64,000 nt of DNA from assembly GCA_023251535.1 (NCBI GenBank), contig JAHEYP010000003.1, forward strand, positions 1-64,000, written 5' to 3'. Shown piece by piece: positions 42,171-52,302 of this stretch (the first letter of the stretch is position 1; every line of letters starts with the position of its first letter). This DNA comes from Bacteroidota bacterium. GTDB taxonomy: Bacteria > Bacteroidota > Bacteroidia > AKYH767-A > OLB10. A program made the translations under genes and the position numbers. The notes below the pieces were generated by a model, which was not told the DNA's origin, searched no databases, and saw nothing but the letters and a program-made list of their open reading frames with translations.

Positions 42171-43817
42171 CTATCGAAACAAAGTAATTGTACCCAGAAT
42201 TTTTCTTTTCATCTTAGATCCTTCCGAATCAAGGCCTGAATAATTTAATCTATATACATAAACCCCGATAGGTGCATCTGTTCCTTCGTATTTTCCATCC
42301 CATGCTCCAGAAGGGTCTTCGGTATAAAATATCGTTTGTCCCCTGCGGTTTTGTATTCTTAAACTATAAGATGTCGCATTGTTGACAAAGGCTCCGAAGT
42401 AATCATTTATACCGTCTTCATCGGGAGTAAATGCATTCGGAATAAAGACAGATGGTTCGCATACTTCTGCAACATCTAGCCAAGCGGTGGAAGTACATCC
42501 ATTACTTCGCGTGATTGTACAAGAATACAACGCGGGATATTGAACTGTAAGTTCAGGAGTTGTTGCGTTGCCCGGCTTCCACAGATAACTATCGGCAATT
42601 GGTGCAGCTAACGTGAGTGAGTCTGCAATAAAGAAACAATAAGTTGAATCTTCGCCCAAAGTAAAGACGGGATTAGGTAAAAAGTCGGTGATGGTTATGG
42701 TATCACTTGCAGTACATCCTGCGTTCTCCACTTCAACATAATATGTGCCTGTATCACGAACATAGAGATAAGAATTGGTATCTGCGTTCGACCACTCGTA
42801 TCGTATTACGTCAGTTCCGAAAGCATCTAACTTAATTGAATCATTTCGGCAAAGCATTGAATCAGGTCCGAGATTTACATAAGGTGCTGGCACAATTGTA
42901 ACCGTTACGCTATCTGTTACAAATAATCCGTTGAGGTAATATTTTGTAGGTACCGTAGGTGTAATTGTAAGGAATGCAGATAAGCTGATGGTATCCGTTG
43001 GGTCGTTTTCATCGCTCCACCAGAATGGGACATTCGTATTGGCGTAGAGAGAAGTTCCTTCTCCTGGGCAAAGAATCGTGTCACCAGTAATTTCAACGGT
43101 TTCTGTTACGGGACGAACTACTACATCGTCGATATAATAATAAGCGCTATTATCCATTGAAGAACAAAGACTGTTCTTCGCACCTAAATCGAGTTTCTGA
43201 AATAGGGGAGAAGTATCATCTCTAAATACTCCGATTGTTACATAAGTTTCTACTCCTGTTGCTTGATAAATTCCGGTAACTAAAGTCCAGTGACCCGTAT
43301 CGCTTTGAATATTTGCTGACTCAATTTGAGGTGTGAAATTAATGACACCTGTTCCGCTTTGGATGGGAATATTATTAGTGAATAATGCTCCTAATCGGTT
43401 ACAACTATAACGACTGCTATCGGCCAATAATACCCAAAATTCTACTCGATACAATTCATTAGCGATTAATTGAACAGTTAATGGAACAGAAATGTATTCG
43501 CGGTAATTATTATTAGGGTCAATCTGAATTCCTGCATAAGCATTGCCCGAAATATTCACCGGAGCATAACCTCCAACATTATTCGGCACATTTACATTGT
43601 CGCAAGGAACAACAGGTAAAGATGACTGAGGAGCATAAATATCAGGAGTGGCATTTAATCCCTGCCAAGGTTGAGCTAAATTGAGAGATCCCGAAGTAGT
43701 TGGGCTCCCCGATAAAGTTTCAAATCCGGGATTGGGAACTAAATTTTGTGCTTGTAATTGCGAACAAAATACCAGAGCTGCCAGTAATAATACTCGGAAT
43801 AGAATGGTAGTCCTCAT
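42171..43817 (-). CDS. Secreted protein with gliding-motility-associated C-terminal (type B T9SS) domain
   Basis: The 548-residue product has a signal peptide (about 1-23). Its N-terminal half resembles a carbohydrate-binding or choice-of-anchor jelly roll (NLVPNPGFETLSG, ELYRVEFWVLLADSS, YYIDDVVVRPV). Two Ig-like strands-rich segments follow. The last 90 residues are a type B CTD: VFIPNAFTPDEDGINDYF, LRIQNRRGQTIFYT, AWDGKYEGTDAPIGVYVY. The protein should be delivered to the cell surface by the T9SS, with help from the PorP/SprF-like partner encoded in the same operon. It overlaps the PorE-like gene by 4 nt. Confidence 0.88.
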   Translation of the reverse strand: MRTTILFRVLLLAALVFCSQLQAQNLVPNPGFETLSGSPTTSGSLNLAQPWQGLNATPDIYAPQSSLPVVPCDNVNVPNNVGGYAPVNISGNAYAGIQIDPNNNYREYISVPLTVQLIANELYRVEFWVLLADSSRYSCNRLGALFTNNIPIQSGTGVINFTPQIESANIQSDTGHWTLVTGIYQATGVETYVTIGVFRDDTSPLFQKLDLGAKNSLCSSMDNSAYYYIDDVVVRPVTETVEITGDTILCPGEGTSLYANTNVPFWWSDENDPTDTISLSAFLTITPTVPTKYYLNGLFVTDSVTVTIVPAPYVNLGPDSMLCRNDSIKLDAFGTDVIRYEWSNADTNSYLYVRDTGTYYVEVENAGCTASDTITITDFLPNPVFTLGEDSTYCFFIADSLTLAAPIADSYLWKPGNATTPELTVQYPALYSCTITRSNGCTSTAWLDVAEVCEPSVFIPNAFTPDEDGINDYFGAFVNNATSYSLRIQNRRGQTIFYTEDPSGAWDGKYEGTDAPIGVYVYRLNYSGLDSEGSKMKRKILGTITLFR

Positions 43818-45760
43818 GGTTTAGTTAACGTAATTTCTGTAATTTCTATTTTGCGTTGCAATGCTGCATCTAAGCTATAAATCGACCTTAATTTATCTTT
43901 CGCATCATCACTTACTTTTCCTGCCGCATTCTTTTCACCTGAAGGATCTTCGATAAGTATAAGTTGACCGGAGTTAACAAACTTCATCAATTCCCCTTGA
44001 TTCCATTCCTTCCAATAGTTCAATAAACTACTTATGCGGCGGGCCGACAAAATTACGTTATAGTCGCTATCAGCCAAAGAACTTGCACGACCTTCTATCT
44101 TTAATTTTACTTTTATTCCGGGATTGGCATCAAATACCATTTTTAAACTGTTACTAATGAGCGATAAACGTTGATAATTTCCGTTAACTGAATCGGTAAA
44201 GAAATTGTTAATCAATACTTTATCATTTTCGGCACGTTGTTGGCTTTGGTATTCCTTTTGTCTTGACATATACCCCGATAATAGATCTTCATATCGCCTT
44301 AATGTGGAGGTTTTTCTGCTTTTTGGGTCAGGATAGTCGTTGTCGAAGTATAAACTTAGCGGCAAAAGCGTCGCTAGTTGACTTATAACCCGGTCGACAG
44401 GTGTCCCAGGATTGAAGAAAAAGGTAGGGTCATTTAAACCTTTTGTGTTTGAAGCGATATCCGGAATAATACGTTTTGTCGTATCTGGTGCTTTGTCTTT
44501 AATGCTAAAAATATCGTAACAACATGCGTCGCCTTCGATTTTCGATGCTGGGGGACGATTACTTACGAGATATCTGCGTTGCGTTTTGCCGTACGAATTA
44601 CTATAATACAAGTCATTATAACCCGAGTTAAATGGTATCGACAAGCATGCTGCGAATCCGTCAGGCTGATTGTTCTTTAATGCAACTTTATACAAATCAT
44701 ATCCTCCTAATCCTCCGCTTCGGTCAGATGCAAAGAATAATGTGTCACCATTTTTATCAAGAAAAGGAGTAATATCATTTTCAGCAGAATTGATTTTGCT
44801 TCCAACATTTATTGGTTTGGAATAAACACCGTTTGCATTTCGGAAGCATGTATAAATATCGAGTTTGCCTTCGCCGCCTTTTCTATCGCTTGCAAAAAAT
44901 AATTGGTATCCTTTATTTACATCAGTAGTAATACAAGGCTGAGTGGAGGTGCTGTTCGACGCGTTAATGTCGCTGTTTAATTTAACTGCGTTACCCGGCT
45001 TACCTTCTTTAAGGATCGACTCATATAAGTCGCATTGAAGCGTATTGTTTTCGTCGTATTTACATCTGCAAAACACCATTATTTTTCCATCGGGACTAAC
45101 AGAAACGTTCGCATTATTATACGATGAGGAATTAATATTATCGGCTAACGGTAGTGCATTACCGTAATCATTTTCACTGATTGTGCTAGATAAAATCTTG
45201 GAGACAGTTTGGTTGATATCGCCTTTCTTTGGAAAGCGCATACTTGAATAATAAAGTATCGTATCGCCAATAGCAACTGGCGCCACTTCTGAAAATCCAC
45301 TGTTGATAGTTGGACCTAAAGGAATCACATTTATCCATGCCGTATCGGTAGCGGCCAATTGAGATTTTTCGAGTTCTGCGATTTCGTTTACCAAAGAACT
45401 GTCGTTTGTTTCTTTTAGTAGACTAATTGCATCTTTATATCTGCCAGTTCTTTTTAATAACTCACCGGTTAAAAGAATCGATGATTTTTTTATTTCCGTA
45501 GTCGTAGCTTCTTTTCTTGCCTTTTCACTATTCAATAATGCTTTTGAATAGTCGTTGACAGAGAAATATGCTTTTGCAGTTTTCAAAAATAAATCAGCAT
45601 CTTCCGAATAAGCCGCTGCTTGCTCGTAAAATCCAATTGCTGAAAATCCATCGTTCTTAACCATGCATTCATCACCTGCATTAATATATCCTGCCCTCGA
45701 TTGCGCGAAATTTACAATCGGGTAGAGGAATAGGATTAACAGAATGACGATCTTTTTCAT
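43814..45760 (-). CDS. PorE-like protein: TPR, PD40 propeller and OmpA-like domain
   Basis: The 648-residue product has a signal peptide (about 1-19) and TPR-like helices (about 25-130; GFYEQAAAYSEDADLFLKTAKAY). A PD40/WD40-like propeller has LFFASDRKGGEGKLDIY and LFFASDRSGGLGGYDLY blades. The C-terminal OmpA-like domain (about 490-648) has SLYFDNDYPDP, IEGRASSLADSDYNVILSARR and an ending rich in Lys/Glu. This order matches PorE of the T9SS, which links the outer-membrane complex to peptidoglycan. The gene lies between the PorP/SprF and CTD genes, overlapping both. A duplicated, operon-specific PorE relative is the best reading; the canonical copy may be elsewhere. Confidence 0.85.
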   Translation of the reverse strand: MKKIVILLILFLYPIVNFAQSRAGYINAGDECMVKNDGFSAIGFYEQAAAYSEDADLFLKTAKAYFSVNDYSKALLNSEKARKEATTTEIKKSSILLTGELLKRTGRYKDAISLLKETNDSSLVNEIAELEKSQLAATDTAWINVIPLGPTINSGFSEVAPVAIGDTILYYSSMRFPKKGDINQTVSKILSSTISENDYGNALPLADNINSSSYNNANVSVSPDGKIMVFCRCKYDENNTLQCDLYESILKEGKPGNAVKLNSDINASNSTSTQPCITTDVNKGYQLFFASDRKGGEGKLDIYTCFRNANGVYSKPINVGSKINSAENDITPFLDKNGDTLFFASDRSGGLGGYDLYKVALKNNQPDGFAACLSIPFNSGYNDLYYSNSYGKTQRRYLVSNRPPASKIEGDACCYDIFSIKDKAPDTTKRIIPDIASNTKGLNDPTFFFNPGTPVDRVISQLATLLPLSLYFDNDYPDPKSRKTSTLRRYEDLLSGYMSRQKEYQSQQRAENDKVLINNFFTDSVNGNYQRLSLISNSLKMVFDANPGIKVKLKIEGRASSLADSDYNVILSARRISSLLNYWKEWNQGELMKFVNSGQLILIEDPSGEKNAAGKVSDDAKDKLRSIYSLDAALQRKIEITEITLTKP

Positions 45761-46785
45761 TAATAAATCGGACAGATTATTTTGTGTTGAGTCTTTGATT
45801 TGATTTTCATGGCTTGGTAAATCAGACTAATCTCTGGTCCACCTTTACCATTGCTGGCGGCTTTTAAACTGCTGATATTTACATCGTATGAGAATCCGAT
45901 TCTGAACTTATTATAATCGAGTGCAACTGATGGAATGATCGCATCTTTATTTCGAAGAAATAATCCGCAGCTGACCGCATACCTGGATGTAGTTTCGTTC
46001 TTTAATATCAGTTTAACTTCACTTCCTAATACCAGTTCCGAGAATTTTAATTGAGAAGAATATTGAATGGCAGGTTGAAGAATTAGTGAATTGTTTAGCG
46101 GATAGTTTATTTGTGCAAAATACTGACTAAATACTCTTTGCGGTACGGCCTCACCGTTATACATGTTTTGATCCGGGCGATTTAAATGTCGGAATTGCAT
46201 TCCTACAATCATATTGTATTTCGCTCCGTTTCTTTGAAGTGAAAGTCCTGCGCCAAGATCTGCATTTGACAATTTTGTGTTATCGGGATCTTCACCGGTT
46301 GCACTTCCTGGGACATAAATATCACCATTGAATTGATTGTCGAAAGTTAATTTATTGAAGTCGATGCTTTTTTGTGAATAGCCTAAACTTATTCCGGCAT
46401 TGATGTAATATATGGAGTCTTTATCGAGTGAAAATTTGTACGCTGTTGTTAATGACGCATTGAGCATTGATAATGCACCATCGCCGGCTTTGTCGTGATT
46501 TACTAATAATCCTGCGGACCAATTTTTTAATTTGGGTGATAATGATTCTAATTTTTGATCAGCGCCGATCGAGAATGTCTGATAAGGAACTGTGACCGAA
46601 GCCCATTGACGCTTGTGATTAGCAGCAATTCTTAAATCGCCAGCCATAGTGCCAACATTTCCCGCACCTAAATTCCCAGGACTATACATGAACTGTGAAT
46701 AATGAAAATCTTGTCCATAGCTATTCCATGCACTCATTAACAAGAGCGCAGAAACAAAAAAGCCGATGGATAATTTGATTTTCAC
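45760..46785 (-). CDS. Type IX secretion membrane protein, PorP/SprF family
   Basis: The 341-residue product has a signal peptide (about 1-24) and the family opening FHYSQFMYSPGNLGAGNVG, followed by ANHKRQWASV and many alternating beta strands of an outer-membrane barrel. PorP/SprF proteins help bring type B CTD substrates to the T9SS and are usually encoded next to their substrate. Here the gene directly follows a large type B adhesin gene with no gap, and its stop overlaps the next start by 1 nt. The family assignment is clear. Confidence 0.92.
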   Translation of the reverse strand: MKIKLSIGFFVSALLLMSAWNSYGQDFHYSQFMYSPGNLGAGNVGTMAGDLRIAANHKRQWASVTVPYQTFSIGADQKLESLSPKLKNWSAGLLVNHDKAGDGALSMLNASLTTAYKFSLDKDSIYYINAGISLGYSQKSIDFNKLTFDNQFNGDIYVPGSATGEDPDNTKLSNADLGAGLSLQRNGAKYNMIVGMQFRHLNRPDQNMYNGEAVPQRVFSQYFAQINYPLNNSLILQPAIQYSSQLKFSELVLGSEVKLILKNETTSRYAVSCGLFLRNKDAIIPSVALDYNKFRIGFSYDVNISSLKAASNGKGGPEISLIYQAMKIKSKTQHKIICPIY

Positions 46786-49170
46786 TTATCTGATTAATGT
46801 AACATTACCTTTCTTAAAGAATTCTTCCTTATTATAGCAAGTAACTTTTAAGTAATAAACAAACACTCCAGGATCTGCGGTTTTTCCTTTGAAAGTGCCA
46901 TCCCAACCTAACTTAGGGTCATTTGATGTAAATACTAACTCACCCCAACGATTATATACATTCAATTCCATTGTAGAAATTGTAGCGCCTCTCACATAGA
47001 GTATTTCATTTTGATTATCGTGGTTTGGAGAGAATGCATTCGGTATAAAAATCTCAGGTTCTTCACAAGTTACGGGTCTGATTTGAATTTCTATACTGTC
47101 GATATTGCTGCAACCGTTCTTGTCAGTGAAAATGACAATGTAAATGGTAGTATCAATTGGGCTAGCTGTAGGATTAGCAATTGACGAATTATTCAACGAT
47201 TGAGATGGTGTCCAGTTATAAGTAGCATTGGAAACATTAGGTATTGCATGTAAAACTGTCGACTGACCGTAAAACAATTGAGTGTCATCCGCAGTAACAT
47301 CAACAACAGGAATTGAATCAGAATAAGCAACTGCAATTGTTCCTGTAATACTACATCCATTATTATCGGTCACTGTAATTTGATAAGAACCTTGACATAA
47401 ATTTTCTGCCGTTGATGAAGTTTGATTATTCGGATCAGTCCATAGATAGTTATATCCCGGCACGCCTCCGCCTACTAACGTTGATGCAGTACCGATGCAA
47501 TCACCATGGCAGTATGCAGGCGTCGATAATAACTGTTGTGAGAGGACTGGAGGATTCGTAATTGTATAATTGGCTGAAAAAGTACAACCGTTATTATCGG
47601 TTATTGTTACCTGATAATTACCAGCACATAAACTATCGGCAATATTTGAAGTTTGATGGTTAGGATCGTTCCACGAGTAAGTATAAGGAGATGTGCCGCC
47701 TGAATGTTGCACTGTAATAACTGCATTACAATCGCCGTTGCAAATTGGGCTATCAATATTTACAGAAGTGATATGAACCAATTCAGGGACGGTTACAGGG
47801 AATGCGATAGTATCTGTACATCCTCGGCTAGAAGTAGTGATAAGTGTTACCACATAACTTCCTGCTGTAGTATATTGATGTTGAGGTGTAGCTAAAGTAG
47901 ATGAATTACCATCACCGAAATTCCACAAATGCTGAGCAATTGTTCCGCTTAATGTTCCTGAGCTATCTTTAAAACTAAAAGTATTTGTGCATGTATCTCT
48001 AGTGAAAGATGCGTAGGTTTGAAAGTTTGGTAAAATAGTTACGGTACCGATAGTGGTATCTGCGCAAGAGGGGTTAAACGAAGAATAAGCAATCAATGTA
48101 ACTGTATAAACACCTGTGTCAGGATACGTGAAGAATGGATTTACATCGGTACTGATATCAGCATTGCCAGGTAATCCGAAATCCCATAAATAGGAACCTG
48201 CATTCAAACTAAAATTCTGGAAATTTACCTGATAACTATTGCAATTGATAATAGGGTTTTGGATAGCTGCAACTACGTAGCTTGGGCAGGGCACAACGTT
48301 TAATTGGAAATCGCGTTTTGTAATACTCAAGAAAACTCCGTTTCTGAATTCTTTCGCGCAAACGCCAACAACAAATTGTCCGATGGTTGTCGGGGTACAT
48401 GTTAAGACGCCTGTATTTTGGTCAATTGCCAAAGTAGGATTACCATTTAGCATATTTGTTGCGCTATAAGGCGACTTCCAATTCACATCGGCATAAGGAG
48501 GTGGTGCAGGAGGAGAAGGGATAGGATTGATCGTATCGGCACCCTCGAAAGGAGCACACAATTCATAAACGATTGAATCGCCTTCAACGTCAGTTGCACT
48601 ATTGTCAAATACGAATGGAATTCCCGCGCAGATAAATGGAGGAGGCCAGTTTTTATAACGAGGATTGCTGTTTTGAGCATAGATACTAGATCCAGGAATA
48701 CTGGCTGTATAAGTAGCGCCGGTAAATTCGGGGATTACAATATTCAAGATCGTATAATTCCTGCAACAACGTTGGTAAGAAAGAACATACCCTTGTGTGA
48801 TAGGTGGTAAGGTAACAGTATCGGTATAAGTAGTTCGTTCGTAGCAAATATTGGTAGGAGGGATAAAGCAAGGTGAATTAATAGTAGGAGGGATTGTATC
48901 GGAGCCGGTGAACGAGAGAAGCATTTCTTTAACGAGAACATTGCTCACAGCGTCATAAATCCCTACTGACGCAGGATTGTCGAAGGGTGGGATTCCGTTA
49001 TAGCAATCGCGGTAAACCGTGAGCCAGATACGGTAAACATTATTCCCTAGGTATTGATAGTTGAATTCCCCACCAACAATATGTGTTCCCTGTGAAGGGG
49101 TAACCTTCATCAAGAATAGTAAACATACTATAAAACATATACGGAAAGCCCGGATTATCTGCATTCTCAA
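46786..49170 (-). CDS. Large surface adhesin with PKD and SprB repeats and type B T9SS domain
   Basis: The 794-residue product has a signal peptide (about 1-28) and an N-terminal domain beginning THIVGGEFNYQYLG (about 29-300). Two PKD domains follow (SYLWDFGLPG and QHLWNFGDGNS), then two SprB repeats (GGTSPYTYSWNDPN and GGVPGYNYLWTDPN, each ending in VTDNNGC). The C-terminal CTD has EIFIPNAFSPNHDNQNE, LNVYNRWGELVFTS and GWDGTFKGKTADPGVFVYYL. It is a cell-surface fibre or adhesin moved out by the T9SS, similar in layout to SprB-like gliding adhesins. It is the first gene of a four-gene operon with PorP/SprF- and PorE-like genes. Confidence 0.9.
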   Translation of the reverse strand: MRMQIIRAFRICFIVCLLFLMKVTPSQGTHIVGGEFNYQYLGNNVYRIWLTVYRDCYNGIPPFDNPASVGIYDAVSNVLVKEMLLSFTGSDTIPPTINSPCFIPPTNICYERTTYTDTVTLPPITQGYVLSYQRCCRNYTILNIVIPEFTGATYTASIPGSSIYAQNSNPRYKNWPPPFICAGIPFVFDNSATDVEGDSIVYELCAPFEGADTINPIPSPPAPPPYADVNWKSPYSATNMLNGNPTLAIDQNTGVLTCTPTTIGQFVVGVCAKEFRNGVFLSITKRDFQLNVVPCPSYVVAAIQNPIINCNSYQVNFQNFSLNAGSYLWDFGLPGNADISTDVNPFFTYPDTGVYTVTLIAYSSFNPSCADTTIGTVTILPNFQTYASFTRDTCTNTFSFKDSSGTLSGTIAQHLWNFGDGNSSTLATPQHQYTTAGSYVVTLITTSSRGCTDTIAFPVTVPELVHITSVNIDSPICNGDCNAVITVQHSGGTSPYTYSWNDPNHQTSNIADSLCAGNYQVTITDNNGCTFSANYTITNPPVLSQQLLSTPAYCHGDCIGTASTLVGGGVPGYNYLWTDPNNQTSSTAENLCQGSYQITVTDNNGCSITGTIAVAYSDSIPVVDVTADDTQLFYGQSTVLHAIPNVSNATYNWTPSQSLNNSSIANPTASPIDTTIYIVIFTDKNGCSNIDSIEIQIRPVTCEEPEIFIPNAFSPNHDNQNEILYVRGATISTMELNVYNRWGELVFTSNDPKLGWDGTFKGKTADPGVFVYYLKVTCYNKEEFFKKGNVTLIR

Positions 49171-49351
49171 TATTAGGTATTTATAGGTTTATTCCCGGTT
49201 AGAGAAACGTAAAATCTTTCAACGAGTATATGTTAATGCAGACATGACACAAAAAAGGAAGGATTCGTTGCTGATATATGTCAGTTTTTTGATTGATTCT
49301 TGTTATTTCAGGTCCCCCGAATTTTGATGAGAATTGCGTAAAATTTAACTT

Positions 49352-50521
49352 ATGTCATTCTATGTATCGGTGGGGAAAGTTCCTCACAAGCGCCATACTG
49401 TTTATCGCAGAGAAAATGGTTCCATTTATCACGAGGAACTAGTAGGTACTCAAGGGTTTAGCGGAGTTTCATCATTGGTATATCATTTGTATCCTCCAAC
49501 ACGAGTGAAGCAAAAAGGGGCGCCTTATTCGGTAGCACCTGAGATTGCAATTGAGAACAGTTTGAATGCCATGAGTTTTCAGGGCTTTAACGCTACGCCG
49601 GAAGATGATTACATGAAAAGCAGAAAAGTGCTTTTTGTGAACGGCGACCTTCAAGTTGGATTAGCGGCTCCTAAAAAATCAACTAATTATTTCTTCAAGA
49701 ATGCCGATGCCGATGAGATTTTATTTATTCATCGTGGAGAAGGAAGTGTTGACACTATGTTTGGGACGATTGAATTCGGATATGGAGATTACGTAGTGAT
49801 ACCTCGCGGAACAGTTTATCAAATTAACTTCAAAAACGAAGACAATTTATTGTTGATAATCGAATCAACATCGCCGGTATCTGTCCCAAATCGTTATACA
49901 AACAATGTAGGTCAATTTCAGGAACACTCACCATTCTGTGAGCGCGATTTCCGTGTTCCGACAGGATTAAAAACACACGACGAAACAGGAGAATTTGATA
50001 TCTACATTAAAAAGAAGAATACAATATTCCCTTATACGTATATGCATCATCCATTTGATGTGATTGGTTGGGATGGATTCTTGTATCCTTACGCAATGAA
50101 TATTCTCGACTTCGAACCTATTACGGGACGAATTCACATGCCGCCACCGATCCATCAGCAATTTGAAGCTGCGGGGTTTGTGATATGCTCATTTGTGCCA
50201 CGATTGTACGATTATCATCCTGATGCAATTCCTGCTCCTTACCATCATAGCAATATCGACTCCGACGAGATTTTATATTATGTAGATGGAGATTTTATGA
50301 GCAGAAATAATATCGGCAAAGGTCAGTTTACATTGCATCCTGCTGGTATTCCACATGGTCCGCATCCAGGAGCAATTGAGCGAAGCATCGGGAAAAAAGA
50401 AACTAAAGAATTGGCTGTAATGATTGATCCTTTCCGTCCGGTTAGCATCACCAAAGAAGCCTTAAAAATGGAAGTAAAAGACTATTATAAAAGCTGGCTA
50501 CCTGAAGCCATTACCCAATAA
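49352..50521 (+). CDS. hmgA: Homogentisate 1,2-dioxygenase
   Basis: The 389-residue enzyme opens the ring of homogentisate with O2, giving maleylacetoacetate. It has the N-terminal VGKVPHKRHTVYR, the cupin segment YGDYVVIPRGTVYQI, PPPIHQQFEAAGFVICSFVPR, and the iron-binding PYHHSNIDSDEILYY (His and Glu) and HPAGIPHGPHPG. The protein is shorter than the human enzyme (about 445) but typical of Bacteroidota. It lies 9 nt before hpd, whose product makes its substrate. The genes for maleylacetoacetate isomerase and fumarylacetoacetase are not in the window. Confidence 0.95.
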   Translation: MSFYVSVGKVPHKRHTVYRRENGSIYHEELVGTQGFSGVSSLVYHLYPPTRVKQKGAPYSVAPEIAIENSLNAMSFQGFNATPEDDYMKSRKVLFVNGDLQVGLAAPKKSTNYFFKNADADEILFIHRGEGSVDTMFGTIEFGYGDYVVIPRGTVYQINFKNEDNLLLIIESTSPVSVPNRYTNNVGQFQEHSPFCERDFRVPTGLKTHDETGEFDIYIKKKNTIFPYTYMHHPFDVIGWDGFLYPYAMNILDFEPITGRIHMPPPIHQQFEAAGFVICSFVPRLYDYHPDAIPAPYHHSNIDSDEILYYVDGDFMSRNNIGKGQFTLHPAGIPHGPHPGAIERSIGKKETKELAVMIDPFRPVSITKEALKMEVKDYYKSWLPEAITQ

Positions 50522-50530
50522 TCACAAACA

Positions 50531-51688
50531 ATGGAAACAGCAAATCTAAAAGAAGCAACAAATTACAATTACGGGCTTGAAAAAATATTCAAAGATGCCC
50601 AAGATTTCTTACCGATTAACGGTACTGATTATGTAGAATTATACGTGGGTAATGCGAAGCAAGCAGCTCACTTTTACAAAACAGCATTTGGATTTCAGTC
50701 GTACGCTTATGCAGGACTAGAAACAGGAATGAGAGATCGCACTTCTTATGTATTGAAGCAAGATAAAATTACATTAGTATTAACAACACCATTAACTTCA
50801 AAATCTCCAATTGCTGAGCATATTAAAAAGCATGGCGATGGAATTAAAGTAATTGCATTATGGGTTGATGACGCGCGTAAATCGTATGCTGAAACAGTAA
50901 AACGCGGAGCTACTCCATACTTTGAGCCGATGGTTGAACAAGACGGTGACGGAGAAGTAGTGATTAGCGGGATTCAGACTTATGGAGAAACTGTGCACAT
51001 TTTCGTAGAACGCAAGAACTACAAAGGGATATTTCTACCTGGGTATGAGAAATGGGAATCAGAATATAATCCTACTTCGTGTGGATTAAAATACATTGAC
51101 CATATGGTAGGAAATGTTGAATTAGGAGCAATGAACAAGTGGGCGAAGTTTTATGCAGAAACTATGGGATTTGCCAATTTAGTTACATTCGACGATAAAG
51201 ATATTTCTACTGAATACACCGCGTTAATGAGTAAAGTAATGACGAATGGTAACGGTAGAATTAAATTCCCTATCAACGAGCCTGCTATGGGATTGAAAAA
51301 ATCTCAAATTGAAGAATACCTCGATTTCTATGAAGGAGCGGGATGTCAGCATATCGCAGTAGCAACCGACGATATTGTATTCACGATTACAGAAATGAGA
51401 AAACGTGGCGTTGAATTCTTATTCGTACCGGGATCATATTATGATACTGTTGCCGATCGCGTTGGCGACATTACAGAAGATCTTAACCTATTAAAAAGCT
51501 TAGGCATTATGGTTGACCGTGATGAAGAAGGATATTTATTGCAAATATTCACTAAGCCAGTAGAAGATCGCCCGACCTTATTCTTTGAAATTATTCAACG
51601 TAAAGGAGCTAAGTCGTTTGGTAAAGGAAACTTTAAAGCATTGTTCGAGTCGATAGAAGCTGAACAAGCTCGTCGTGGGACACTATAA
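50531..51688 (+). CDS. hpd: 4-hydroxyphenylpyruvate dioxygenase
   Basis: The 385-residue enzyme converts 4-hydroxyphenylpyruvate into homogentisate with O2. It has two VOC domains: the N-terminal one starts at TDYVELYVGNAKQAAHFY, the C-terminal one at LKYIDHMVGNV. The iron ligands are seen as His in YIDHMVG, His in CQHIAVATDD and Glu near the end in LFFEIIQRKG. The GKGNFKALFESIE tail is the gating helix common in HPPD. With hmgA it forms a two-gene tyrosine-degradation unit, closed by a terminator. Confidence 0.96.
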   Translation: METANLKEATNYNYGLEKIFKDAQDFLPINGTDYVELYVGNAKQAAHFYKTAFGFQSYAYAGLETGMRDRTSYVLKQDKITLVLTTPLTSKSPIAEHIKKHGDGIKVIALWVDDARKSYAETVKRGATPYFEPMVEQDGDGEVVISGIQTYGETVHIFVERKNYKGIFLPGYEKWESEYNPTSCGLKYIDHMVGNVELGAMNKWAKFYAETMGFANLVTFDDKDISTEYTALMSKVMTNGNGRIKFPINEPAMGLKKSQIEEYLDFYEGAGCQHIAVATDDIVFTITEMRKRGVEFLFVPGSYYDTVADRVGDITEDLNLLKSLGIMVDRDEEGYLLQIFTKPVEDRPTLFFEIIQRKGAKSFGKGNFKALFESIEAEQARRGTL

Positions 51689-51708
51689 TTAATGCAGATG
51701 AATAGAAG

Positions 51709-51734
51709 AGGGGAGGCAATGCTTCCCCTTTTTA
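51709..51734 (+). terminator. Intrinsic terminator after hpd
   Basis: AGGGGA and TCCCCT pair with an inner GC/GC pairing around AAT, followed by TTTTTATTTT. It lies 20 nt after the hpd stop. Confidence 0.85.
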
Positions 51735-51735
51735 T

Positions 51736-51766
51736 TTTGCGGTACGACGATAAAAAACTACTTTTA
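51736..51766 (+). promoter_or_regulatory. Bacteroidota-type promoter of the haem-binding protein gene
   Basis: TTTG (51736-51739), a 19-nt spacer and TACTTTTA (51759-51766) match the -33/-7 pattern apart from the last base. The ATG is 27 nt downstream. Confidence 0.5.
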
Positions 51767-51793
51767 CCACTCTAGACAATCAAAAATCAAAAT

Positions 51794-52300
51794 ATGTTAA
51801 AGAAAATCTCCCTTGGACTCCTTGCCATTTTAGTGCTGATTCAATTTATAAAGCCTGCTGCGAATGTTTCGGCAGGGCCTCAAGCAAATGCTATCGGAAA
51901 TAAATATCCAATGAATGATGTAGTGAAAAACGCATTGGCAGTAGCTTGTAATGATTGTCATTCGAACAACACGAAATATCCATGGTATTCTTCAATTCAA
52001 CCTGTTAGTTGGTTTTTAGCCAATCATGTGAATGACGGTAAACGACACTTGAATTTCGATGAATTCTTAGTTTATGAGCCTAAAAAAATGGATCATAAAT
52101 TAGAAGAATTAATTGAGTCGCAAGAAGAAGGTTGGATGCCTATTAGTTCATACACCTTAATTCATAAAGATGCAATTTTAAATGCCGATCAGAAAAAGGC
52201 TATTATTGACTATGCTAAAGAAGTGAAAGCTGCAGTTGGATATGTGCCAACGGCAGAAGATCTTGCGAAGGAAAAGCAGCGTAAAGAAGGGATGGAGTAA
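51794..52300 (+). CDS. Haem-binding domain protein (cytochrome c-like, single CxxCH)
   Basis: The 168-residue product has an N-terminal hydrophobic segment (about 5-21) as a signal or anchor. A haem-binding domain follows with CNDCHSNNTKYPWYSSIQPV, giving one CxxCH for covalent haem c attachment, then WFLANHVNDGKRHLNFDEF and KEVKAAVGYVP. This matches the Haem_bd family common in Bacteroidota, whose role is unclear; electron transfer or haem sensing at the envelope is plausible. The C-terminus is rich in Lys and Glu. Its stop is 2 nt from the stop of a convergent response regulator gene, leaving no space for a terminator. Confidence 0.85.
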   Translation: MLKKISLGLLAILVLIQFIKPAANVSAGPQANAIGNKYPMNDVVKNALAVACNDCHSNNTKYPWYSSIQPVSWFLANHVNDGKRHLNFDEFLVYEPKKMDHKLEELIESQEEGWMPISSYTLIHKDAILNADQKKAIIDYAKEVKAAVGYVPTAEDLAKEKQRKEGME

Positions 52301-52302
52301 TA

